Below the pieces are notes generated by a model, which saw nothing but the letters and a program-made list of their open reading frames with translations, had not been told where the DNA came from and searched no databases. Both the position numbers and the translations under genes were made by a program. From Candidatus Kuenenbacteria bacterium CG_4_8_14_3_um_filter_39_15 (GTDB taxonomy: Bacteria; Patescibacteriota; Patescibacteriia; UBA2196; GWA2-42-15), in the NCBI GenBank assembly GCA_002782365.1, contig PFHP01000049.1, positions 1-5,206 on the forward strand: a DNA stretch of 5,206 bases. Reading direction: 5' to 3'. Of this stretch, positions 1 to 5,108 are shown piece by piece (the stretch's first letter is position 1; every line of letters starts with the position of its first letter).

Positions 1-43
1 AAAATTTAAAATTTTTTATCTTAAATCATATTAACTTATTAAC
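1..43. repeat. A/T-only spacer downstream of acs
   Basis: This stretch is almost entirely A and T and lies just past the acs stop codon. Positions 1-14 read AAAATTTAAAATTT, and the same 14 bases recur exactly at 3879-3892 in the spacer between recJ and the RNase H gene. The word is made of overlapping small palindromes. No G/C-rich terminator stem is visible. It may act as a weak, bidirectional A/T terminator or simply be low-complexity linker sequence; the role is inference. Confidence 0.5.
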
Positions 44-1951
44 TTAAATTAGTGCGCTTGTATCTCCAAGGGGTAGGCCCAATTCTTTGGCTTTTAAGAC
101 GCGGCGCATGATTTTGCCGCTTCTGGTTTTGGGAAGTTTGTCCGTAAAGGCGATGGCGCCGATCACGGCCACTGGCCCGATAGTCTGGCGGACTGTGTGT
201 CTAAGCTCTTCCTGAAGTTTGTCGCTGGGTTTAATGCCTTGTTTTAAAACAACGAAAGCTTTGATTGATTCGCCTTTGACCGGGTCAGGCAGACCGATGA
301 CGGCTGCTTCAACCACAGCCGGGTGATGAGCAAAAGCGCTTTCAATTTCCGCCGTGCCCAAGCGATGGCCGGCGATTTTTAAGACATCGTCAGTTCTGCC
401 CTGAATCCAGTAGTAGCCGTCTTTGTCTTTAAAAGCGACATCGCCGGTAAAATAGACGGCTTTAATTTTTTGCCAATAGGTTTTTACGTAACGTTCGGGA
501 TTATTAAAAATGGTTCTGATCATGCTCGGCCATTGGTTCTTGATGACCAGATAGCCGCCCTTGCCATAAGGCACTGGTTTGCCTTTTTTATCCACAACGT
601 CCGCGACGATTCCCGGGAAAGGTTTGCCCGTGCTGCCGGCTTTAAGAGGCGCGCAAGGCAGGGGAGTAATCATCTGGGCGCCAGTTTCAGTTTGCCACCA
701 GGTGTCCATAATCGGGCAGCGGTTTTTACCCACATATTTATGGAACCATTTCCAGGCCGCTGGATTAATTGGCTCGCCGACGGAGCCGAGAATCCGGAGG
801 CTTTTCATTTGATGTTTTTGCGGCCAGGCATTGCCATATTTCATCATTAGCCTGATGAGCGTCGGGGCGGTATAAAGCACGTTGACTTTGTATTTTTCAA
901 CCAGGCGCCAAATTCTGTCTGGCCGGGGCACATCCGGCACGCCTTCATACATCAGCGTGGTAATGCCGGCCATTAATGGGCCGTAGATAATGTAGCTATG
1001 GCCGGTAATCCAGCCGGGATCGGCCGTGCACCAGAAAACCTCATTGCCCCGCAAGTCAAAAACCCATTTTATGGTGCGCAGCACCTGGACAGCATAGCCG
1101 CCATGAACATGGATAACTCCCTTGGGTTTTGAAGTCGTGCCGGAGGTATAGAGCACAAACGCCGGATCTTCCGCACTCATGACCGCGCATTTGGCTTCGA
1201 CCGGCTGGTTTTTTATCAGTTCATGATACCAGATATCGCGCCGGCGGTTGAATTTTATTTTTTGCCCGTTATTTTTAACGACGACGACTTTTTTCACTCT
1301 GGGGCAGTTTTTTACCGCTCTATCCGCTATGGATTTAAGGTCAACCACTTTGCCGCGGCGGAAAGATCCGTCAGCGGTTACGAGGATTTTAGCTTTGGCG
1401 TCTTTAATTCTTTCTTCCAGGGCTTTGGCCGAATAGCCGGCGTAAACCACAGAGTGGATGGCGCCGAGTTTGGCGCAGGCCAAAAGGGCGATGGCGGTTT
1501 CCGGGATATTCGGCAAATAAACGGCCACGCGGTCGCCTTTTTTAACCCCCAGTTTTTTTAAGCCGTTCACCAGCTGGTTGACTTCATGATAAAGTTCAAG
1601 ATAAGAGTAGCGGCGGCTGCGGCCGGATTCATCTTCCCAAAAAATGGCGGTTTTGTTGGCCACCGGCGTGCCGATATGGCGGTCAAGGGCATTATAGGCC
1701 AAATTAGTTTTAGCGCCCGCAAACCATTGATAGAATGGTTTATGAGAATCATCAAAGACTTTATCCCATTTTTTAAACCAGTGAATGTCATTGGCCGCTT
1801 CAGCCCAGAATTTGACGGGATTTCTGCGGGCTTTTTTGAGCATACCCTGATAGTCTTTGACCCGGGCGGTTTTTAAGATTGCGCGGCTGGGCTGATAAAG
1901 TTTTTGGTTTTGCACGAGAACCTCGGTCATTTCGCGGGATGTTTGGTGCAT
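44..1951 (-). CDS. acs: Acetyl-CoA synthetase, AMP-forming (acetate--CoA ligase)
   Basis: This cytoplasmic enzyme activates acetate with ATP to acetyl-AMP and then forms acetyl-CoA (EC 6.2.1.1). The 635 residues carry the N-terminal ACAS segment (about 33-90), the large AMP-binding domain (about 95-515) and the small C-terminal domain (about 520-620). Visible motifs are the P-loop YTSGTTSKPKG at 268-278, GEP at 392-394, DTWWQTETG at 416-424, FTGD at 501-504, GRTDDV at 518-523, GHRLGTAEIESA at 528-539 and PKTRSGK at 607-613. K613 is the adenylation lysine that acetylation silences in enteric Acs. Acetate-pocket residues fit Acs rather than a longer-chain ligase: I315, T316, V391 and W419 correspond to enteric V310, T311, V386 and W414. 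Two oddities are Ser274 where the P-loop usually has Gly, and an early stop at GDTSALI, some 15-20 residues short of the enterobacterial tail. No Shine-Dalgarno precedes Met1; Met8 is an alternative start. It diverges from recJ and has no pathway neighbour. Confidence 0.96.
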   Translation of the reverse strand: MHQTSREMTEVLVQNQKLYQPSRAILKTARVKDYQGMLKKARRNPVKFWAEAANDIHWFKKWDKVFDDSHKPFYQWFAGAKTNLAYNALDRHIGTPVANKTAIFWEDESGRSRRYSYLELYHEVNQLVNGLKKLGVKKGDRVAVYLPNIPETAIALLACAKLGAIHSVVYAGYSAKALEERIKDAKAKILVTADGSFRRGKVVDLKSIADRAVKNCPRVKKVVVVKNNGQKIKFNRRRDIWYHELIKNQPVEAKCAVMSAEDPAFVLYTSGTTSKPKGVIHVHGGYAVQVLRTIKWVFDLRGNEVFWCTADPGWITGHSYIIYGPLMAGITTLMYEGVPDVPRPDRIWRLVEKYKVNVLYTAPTLIRLMMKYGNAWPQKHQMKSLRILGSVGEPINPAAWKWFHKYVGKNRCPIMDTWWQTETGAQMITPLPCAPLKAGSTGKPFPGIVADVVDKKGKPVPYGKGGYLVIKNQWPSMIRTIFNNPERYVKTYWQKIKAVYFTGDVAFKDKDGYYWIQGRTDDVLKIAGHRLGTAEIESAFAHHPAVVEAAVIGLPDPVKGESIKAFVVLKQGIKPSDKLQEELRHTVRQTIGPVAVIGAIAFTDKLPKTRSGKIMRRVLKAKELGLPLGDTSALI

Positions 1952-2000
1952 AAAATAAAAATTAAATATTAAATATTAAAATATTTTAAGGCCTGTTGTT

Positions 2001-2030
2001 ATTTTAGCATTTTTTTGAATAAAACAAAAA
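2001..2030 (-). promoter_or_regulatory. Candidate sigma-70 promoter for acs
   Basis: Read on the minus strand, the spacer holds TGCTAAAAT (plus-strand 2001-2009), an extended -10 element. It is preceded by a T-rich -35-like hexamer TTTTTG (2025-2030) at 18 bases, or TTTTGT (2024-2029) at 17. Transcription would start near 1994 and give a leader of about 40 nucleotides. The -35 is poor, so the call rests mainly on the extended -10 and its position upstream of acs. Confidence 0.4.
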
Positions 2031-2069
2031 TAGTTTATTCCCCTTTAATTTTGCGCATTTTAACTATTT

Positions 2070-2085
2070 TATGATAGACTATGAT
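2070..2085 (+). promoter_or_regulatory. Possible -10 elements at the recJ start
   Basis: Two TATGAT hexamers sit at 2070-2075 and 2080-2085, the second overlapping the first possible recJ start codon. Neither has a convincing -35 at 16-18 bases. If the first is used, transcription starts near 2082 and the recJ message would be nearly leaderless, beginning at the ATG codons at 2087 or 2093. This would fit the lack of a Shine-Dalgarno sequence. Weak evidence. Confidence 0.22.
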
Positions 2086-3799
2086 TATGAATATGAAATG
2101 GAAAATAGCTGAAAAAATTGATCAGGATTTTAAGGATAAATTCCCGGAGATTAATGCGGTGGTTTTACAGCTGCTCTACAATCGTGGTTTAAGAGACCAG
2201 GATGGTATTGACCGGTTTTTGGGACCTGATTATTTGGCCGATCAGCATGACCCCTATGAATTTAATCAAATGAAAAAAGCAGTGCAGCTGATTGGCGAGG
2301 CAATAGACAGCAGGGGCAAGATTGTGATTTACGGCGATTATGACGCTGACGGCGTGAGCGCCAGCGCCTTAATGTATTTGGTTTTAAAACGTCTTGGAGC
2401 AAGCGATGTCCGGGTATACATTCCCAGCAGGCTGAACGGCGAGGGATATGGCATGAATGCCAACGCCGTCAAGGAATTAATTAAAGCTAACACTCATTTA
2501 ATCATTACAGTTGATTGCGGCATTACTGCCATCGCCGAAGTGAAAACGGCGCAAGCGGCCGGCATAAAAGTGGTGATTACCGACCATCATTTGCCAGGGA
2601 ATGAATTGCCCGGCGCCGATGCGCTGATTGTGCCTACGGTGAAAAATGAGCAGTACCCTTTTAAAAAATTAGCCGGCGTGGGCGTGGCTTTTAAATTGGC
2701 GCAGGCGCTTTTAAGATCAGATAAAAGTCAAAATAATGAGTCATTTGAAAAGTGGCTGCTTGATCTGGTGGCCATCGGCACAGTGGCTGATATCGTGCCG
2801 TTGCTCGGTGAGAATAGAACTCTGGTTAAATGGGGACTCTTGGTTTTAAACAAAACACAGCGCCTCGGGCTAAGGGAATTAATCGCCGGCGCGGCAATCA
2901 AAGGGCAATTGGGCACATACAGTATTGGTTATCAGCTGGCGCCCAGGATTAATGCCGCTGGCAGGATGGATCATGCCAATACTGCTTATCAGCTTTTAAT
3001 TACCGATAATGAGGCAGAAGCGCTGGCCATTGCCAATGATTTAAATCAGAAAAATTATGGCAGGCAGAAGGCAACCGATGAGATGATAAAAATATCACTG
3101 GAGCAGATTGGCCAGCCGACGGATGACGATAAAATATTATTTAGCCAGTATGATGGCTGGTCAGCCGGATTGGTCGGGCTGGCGGCTGGCAAACTGGCTG
3201 ACAAATTCCATCGACCGGCAATAGTCTTTGGTAAATTAGGAGATAAGTACGTTGGCTCTGGCAGAAGCATAGAGGAGTTTAATATTATGGCAGGCTTGGA
3301 GCAATGCGCGGCATATTTGGCAGAATTTGGCGGGCATGAACAGGCGTGCGGCCTGACCATTGTCGGGGCGGACAATTATGAAAAATTCATCAAGCAGATG
3401 GAAAAGGTGGTTGCTAAAAAATTAACTGGAGTCGCCTTAATCCCCAGTTTGGAAATTGAGGCGGTGATTAAATTAAACCAGGCCAATTGGGATTTAATTG
3501 ACAGTCTGGAAAAATTTGAGCCATTCGGCCAGGGCAATCAGCAGCCGGTGTTTTTGACTCAAGACATGGAAGTGCTAGATAAAGCAGTGATCGGCAGCAG
3601 CGGTCAGCATTTAAGGTTCAGCTTAAAAGATGATTCAGTTGAGAGCGGTAAAAAGTTTTTGGCATTTAATCAAGCGGCCGAGTGCGTTCACATCAATTTG
3701 GGGGATAAAGTGGAGGCGGTTTATAAAATAAGTATTAATGAATGGAATGGCAATCGGGAAATAGAGTTTAAGGTAGTGGATTTGAGAAAGGTTGAGTAG
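2081..3799 (+). CDS. recJ: Single-stranded-DNA-specific 5'-3' exonuclease RecJ
   Basis: RecJ degrades single-stranded DNA from the 5' end in recombinational repair (RecFOR pathway), mismatch repair and base-excision repair. The 572 residues match the family's usual size (E. coli about 577). The DHH phosphoesterase core shows its metal-binding motifs in order: YGDYDADG at 84-91, VDCG at 144-147, TDHH at 167-170 and the Asp of GTVADIVPL at D237. The DHHA1 domain follows with GWSAGLVGLAAGKL from 359, GSGRS at 392-396 and GGHEQACG at 417-424; the last usually ends in AAG, so C423 replaces an alanine. The C-terminal OB-fold begins near 455 and includes the family motif FEPFGQGNQQPVF (479-491). All metal ligands look intact, so it should be active. 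No Shine-Dalgarno is seen. ATG codons at 2081, 2087 and 2093 are in frame, and the start at 2093 (MKWKIAEKI) is quite possible because RecJ homology begins about there. Confidence 0.96.
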   Translation: MIMNMKWKIAEKIDQDFKDKFPEINAVVLQLLYNRGLRDQDGIDRFLGPDYLADQHDPYEFNQMKKAVQLIGEAIDSRGKIVIYGDYDADGVSASALMYLVLKRLGASDVRVYIPSRLNGEGYGMNANAVKELIKANTHLIITVDCGITAIAEVKTAQAAGIKVVITDHHLPGNELPGADALIVPTVKNEQYPFKKLAGVGVAFKLAQALLRSDKSQNNESFEKWLLDLVAIGTVADIVPLLGENRTLVKWGLLVLNKTQRLGLRELIAGAAIKGQLGTYSIGYQLAPRINAAGRMDHANTAYQLLITDNEAEALAIANDLNQKNYGRQKATDEMIKISLEQIGQPTDDDKILFSQYDGWSAGLVGLAAGKLADKFHRPAIVFGKLGDKYVGSGRSIEEFNIMAGLEQCAAYLAEFGGHEQACGLTIVGADNYEKFIKQMEKVVAKKLTGVALIPSLEIEAVIKLNQANWDLIDSLEKFEPFGQGNQQPVFLTQDMEVLDKAVIGSSGQHLRFSLKDDSVESGKKFLAFNQAAECVHINLGDKVEAVYKISINEWNGNREIEFKVVDLRKVE

Positions 3800-3908
3800 A
3801 ATTTTAAATTTTAAATTATAAATTTTAAATGAATTTTAAATGCTTTAATTTTAAAATTTATTAATTGAGATTTGATTTAAAATTTAAAATTTGTAATTTA
3901 AAATTAAT
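3800..3908. repeat. A/T-only palindromic spacer between recJ and rnhA
   Basis: About 109 bases consist almost only of A and T, built from repeated variants of AATTTTAAATT and its inverse. It contains AAAATTTAAAATTT (3879-3892), identical to positions 1-14. Similar but shorter words (TTAAATATTAAATATT) occur upstream of acs at 1964-1990. Many alternative A-U stems are possible, so it may terminate or pause recJ transcription. A weak promoter-like pair for the next gene, TTGATT (3872-3877) and TAATTT (3894-3899) with a 16-base gap, is hard to separate from base composition. Confidence 0.6.
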
Positions 3909-3919
3909 AAGGCGATTAT

Positions 3920-4336
3920 ATGAAAAAGCTCAAAATATATACAGACGGTGGTGCCCGCGGCAATCCCGGTCCGGCCGGTTGCGGAGTTGTTATAATAGAT
4001 GAAAATAATAAAATCGTCGCCCGGTATAAAAAATATCTGGGCGAACAAACAAATAATTTTGCCGAGTACTCGGCAGTGATTTTAGCTTTGGCGGAAGCCA
4101 AAAAAATGCCTCTCTGCCAGGGATTAGAAATAGAAGTCTTGATGGATTCTGAATTGGCAGTCAAGCAGTTGAACAGAGAATACAAAGTGAAGAATCAGGA
4201 GTTGGCAAAGTTATTTGTTAAAATATATAATTTACAACACTCATTTAAACGAGTCAGTTTTTCTCATGTGCCCAGAGAGATGAATAGGCAAGCAGACTTG
4301 TTAGTCAATCAAGTCATAGATGAGGCAATGAAATAA
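3920..4336 (+). CDS. rnhA: Ribonuclease HI (RNase H family protein)
   Basis: This enzyme hydrolyses the RNA strand of RNA-DNA hybrids, clearing R-loops and RNA primers. The 138-residue protein is essentially one RNase H fold. It opens with the hallmark YTDGGARGNPGPAG (7-20), holding the first catalytic acid D9. The other acids are E49 (NNFAEY), D76 (LMDSELA) and D126 (NRQADLLVN), so the DEDD set is complete. It is shorter than E. coli RNase HI (155 residues) and resembles the compact type often annotated as 'ribonuclease HI family' or 'reverse transcriptase-like'. The motif HVPREMNRQAD replaces the enterobacterial HxGHxENExCDELA region. The start is supported by AAGG at 3909-3912, seven bases ahead of the ATG. 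It follows recJ by 120 bases on the same strand; shared transcription is possible but unproven. Confidence 0.93.
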   Translation: MKKLKIYTDGGARGNPGPAGCGVVIIDENNKIVARYKKYLGEQTNNFAEYSAVILALAEAKKMPLCQGLEIEVLMDSELAVKQLNREYKVKNQELAKLFVKIYNLQHSFKRVSFSHVPREMNRQADLLVNQVIDEAMK

Positions 4337-4372
4337 TGCGCTAGTCTAGGGCTGATAATTTTTCTCTCTTCA

Positions 4373-4383
4373 AGAGATCCCTC
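4373..4383. repeat. Short copy of the hairpin-element core
   Basis: AGAGATCCCTC here is identical to 4612-4622 inside the inverted-repeat element about 240 bases downstream. It overlaps the odd palindrome TCTCTTCAAGAGA (4365-4377). It may be the decayed remnant of a second copy of that element, or a chance match; eleven bases alone cannot decide. Confidence 0.3.
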
Positions 4384-4400
4384 GCAGAGTGATAAGTATT

Positions 4401-4435
4401 AATATTGCCAGTGATGAATTGGTGATATTTTTTTT
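4401..4435 (+). terminator. Possible intrinsic terminator after rnhA
   Basis: AATATTGCC (4401-4409) can pair with GGTGATATT (4421-4429) through nine positions, two of them G-U wobbles, around an 11-base loop. It runs straight into an eight-T tract (4428-4435). Position fits, 65 bases past the rnhA stop and just ahead of a new promoter. The stem has only two G-C pairs, so it is weak. Confidence 0.42.
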
Positions 4436-4462
4436 AGCCAAAATTAGCCATTTAACTTTGTC

Positions 4463-4491
4463 TTGACAAAATTTATTAAAAGTGCTATAAT
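4463..4491 (+). promoter_or_regulatory. Consensus sigma-70 promoter with extended -10
   Basis: TTGACA (4463-4468) and TATAAT (4486-4491) are both perfect consensus hexamers separated by the optimal 17 bases. The -10 is extended by TGC (4483-4485). Transcription should begin near 4498 and runs directly into the hairpin-rich element at 4520-4681 rather than into a coding sequence. This is the strongest promoter-like sequence in the window. It may drive a small RNA or serve as a distal promoter for the gene at 5109. Confidence 0.8.
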
Positions 4492-4519
4492 GTAATAATT
4501 GGAAATTAATAAATTGACC

Positions 4520-4681
4520 TTACGCAAATTCCCACTTGTCATTCCGAGGAAGTCTCCCATAGGGAGACGACCGAAGAATCTCTCGCGTATGCGAGATATC
4601 TGGCATGCGCCAGAGATCCCTCTCCCGCGGTCGCGGGATCAGGATGACAGGATTGGATGATATTTTCTGCTATTTGCGTAA
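4520..4681. mobile_element. MITE-like, hairpin-rich palindromic element (non-coding)
   Basis: The 162-base element is bounded by perfect 10-base terminal inverted repeats, TTACGCAAAT (4520-4529) and ATTTGCGTAA (4672-4681). A second, inner pair lies within: TGTCATTCC (4537-4545) against GGATGACA (4642-4649), pairing with one bulged T. Between these are four consecutive hairpins: GTCTCCC/GGGAGAC (4552-4568), TCTCGC/GCGAGA (4581-4596), TCTGGC/GCCAGA (4599-4614) and TCCCGC/GCGGGA (4623-4638). It is far richer in G+C than its surroundings and encodes no transposase. The inner part with ends TGTCATTCC...GGATGACA and internal GAATCTC/GAGATCC resembles a repeat style widespread in bacterial genomes. 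A TA just inside each terminus (4521-4522, 4679-4680) would suit an IS630/Tc1-type target duplication; that mechanism is inference. AATTAATAAAT (4504-4514) and AATTAATCAAT (4686-4696) form an imperfect direct repeat outside it. Confidence 0.75.
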
Positions 4682-4781
4682 CACCAATTAATCAATAAAA
4701 ATTAAAAGCAACCAAAGAAAATTTTTTAGGATAAATAAAGAATTAATTTTGGCTAATATTAAACAGAAAGAAGAAAAACTA

Positions 4782-4810
4782 TTGACTTTTATCTTGAAGT
4801 ATGCTATGAT
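4782..4810 (+). promoter_or_regulatory. Strong sigma-70 promoter for the downstream exported-protein gene
   Basis: TTGACT (4782-4787) and TATGAT (4805-4810) lie 17 bases apart, and the -10 is extended by TGC (4802-4804). Each hexamer differs from consensus at one position. The predicted start near 4817 gives a leader of about 290 nucleotides before the coding sequence at 5109, containing the heptamer array, a foldable segment and a short leader frame. Spacing and extended -10 closely match the promoter at 4463. Confidence 0.75.
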
Positions 4811-4835
4811 TATGGAAGAAAAAGAAAGAACATTA

Positions 4836-4897
4836 AAGCAATAAGCAATAAGCAATAAGCAATAAGCAATAAGCAATAAGCAATAAGCAATAAGCAA
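4836..4897. repeat. Heptanucleotide tandem repeat (AAGCAAT), about 8.9 copies
   Basis: Eight perfect copies of AAGCAAT run from 4836 to 4891, followed by six of the seven bases of a ninth (4892-4897). No mismatch interrupts the array, which suggests recent slippage growth. On the plus strand each unit junction gives TAA, so no frame is open. On the minus strand the 21-base super-period spells LLLIAYC without stops and makes an apparent but unlikely membrane protein. It lies in the predicted 5' leader of the gene at 5109, so copy number would change leader length. Confidence 0.95.
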
Positions 4898-4922
4898 GAG
4901 AATATTACTCAGCAAAGACAGG

Positions 4923-4995
4923 AAGTTAAAGCAAACAGGCATTTGAGCCATAACTTTCTATCTTTGCCGGGCAAAAAGATAAATGAAGTCCGGAC
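4923..4995 (+). ncRNA. Candidate structured 5' leader RNA, unassigned
   Basis: Three foldable pieces follow one another. First, AAGTTA (4923-4928) pairs with TAACTT (4951-4956) and encloses GGC/GCC around a six-base loop (4938-4949). Second, TATC-TTTGC (4959-4967) pairs with GCAAA-AA-GATA (4971-4981) around the three-base loop CGG with a two-A bulge. Third, the self-complementary GTCCGGAC (4988-4995) contains CCGG, which could also pair with the CCGG at the second hairpin's tip. I do not recognise a known riboswitch class. Covariation is untested, so this may be chance folding. Confidence 0.3.
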
Positions 4996-5056
4996 AAAAT
5001 AAAGATTGTTTTTTTCAATTCAATATAAATCAAACCCCCCAATCAAAAGGAGGTTA

Positions 5057-5107
5057 ATGAGGTTGGGAAAAATTAACGATAAAAACGATAAAAAAGGAGA
5101 ACCTTAG
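5057..5107 (+). CDS. Putative 16-residue leader peptide
   Basis: The frame encodes MRLGKINDKNDKKGEP and stops at TAG one base before the next start codon. A full Shine-Dalgarno AAAAGGAGG (5045-5053) precedes it. The three-base gap to the ATG is tight, and a TTG at 5063 with a nine-base gap is an alternative start. The downstream gene's own Shine-Dalgarno (5095-5100) lies inside this frame, an arrangement typical of translational coupling. The peptide is charged and lysine/aspartate-rich, with no hydrophobic segment. AACC-C-CC at 5033-5039 can pair with GG-A-GGTT at 5049-5055 and hide its ribosome site. A frame this short can arise by chance; the quality of the ribosome site and the abutting stop are the only support. 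Confidence 0.38.
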   Translation: MRLGKINDKNDKKGEP

Positions 5108-5108
5108 C

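Larger units (their letters stand above)
4434..4756. repeat. 13-base inverted repeat flanking promoter and element
   Basis: TTAGCCAAAATTA at 4434-4446 has its exact reverse complement at 4744-4756. The pair brackets the consensus promoter and the hairpin element, with the second promoter starting 25 bases beyond the right copy. It could mark the outer edges of a larger insertion, or be an A/T-rich coincidence. Confidence 0.4.
4337..5108. other. Long intergenic region rich in signals, no ordinary gene
   Basis: Over 770 bases separate the RNase H gene from the next start. I see no credible conserved coding sequence in it on either strand. It holds, in order, a possible terminator, a consensus promoter, a hairpin-rich inverted-repeat element, a second promoter, a heptamer tandem array, a foldable leader and a tiny leader frame, each listed separately. 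The stretch 4337-4400 contains only a short match to the hairpin element (4373-4383). Confidence 0.7.

Noticed and set aside
470..850. Plus-strand open frames opposite acs (also 579-812, 1223-1561, 1248-1436 and 1586-1876)
   Set aside because: They lie antisense to an intact, well-conserved acs gene and have no recognisable motifs; they are by-products of its codon pattern.
2728..3375. Minus-strand open frames inside recJ (2728-2916, 3055-3375) and opposite rnhA (3916-4185)
   Set aside because: They are antisense to genes with complete catalytic motifs, and no promoter or ribosome site supports them.
4520..4681. Hairpin cluster considered as a tRNA or other known structural RNA gene
   Set aside because: No tRNA signature such as GGTTCGAAT or a CCA end is present, and the hairpins are simple short palindromes inside terminal inverted repeats, which fits an inserted repeat better.
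4806..4844. Twelve-codon frame starting in the second promoter's -10
   Set aside because: Its start codon lies upstream of the predicted transcript start and it has no ribosome site.
4836..4897. Repeat array considered as a CRISPR
   Set aside because: The units are 7 bases with no spacers between them; this is a simple tandem repeat.
4688..4951. Minus-strand 87-residue open frame with LLLIAYC repeats, resembling a membrane protein
   Set aside because: Its core is only the heptamer array read in reverse, where a 21-base super-period lacks stops. It has no good ribosome site, overlaps a strong plus-strand promoter, and its flanks are A/T-rich without a recognisable domain.
4923..4995. Leader considered as a cyclic-di-GMP-I, SAM-I or cobalamin riboswitch
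   Set aside because: Fragments such as GCAAA and ATGAAGTCCGGAC look superficially similar, but the conserved cores of those classes (for example GGACGCAAAGCC, or GATGAAACCCGGCAACC for SAM) are not present.
4988..5015. GTCCGGAC palindrome followed by a T-run as an intrinsic terminator or attenuator
   Set aside because: The palindrome has no loop, and the T-run begins 13 bases after it, too far for an ordinary intrinsic terminator.
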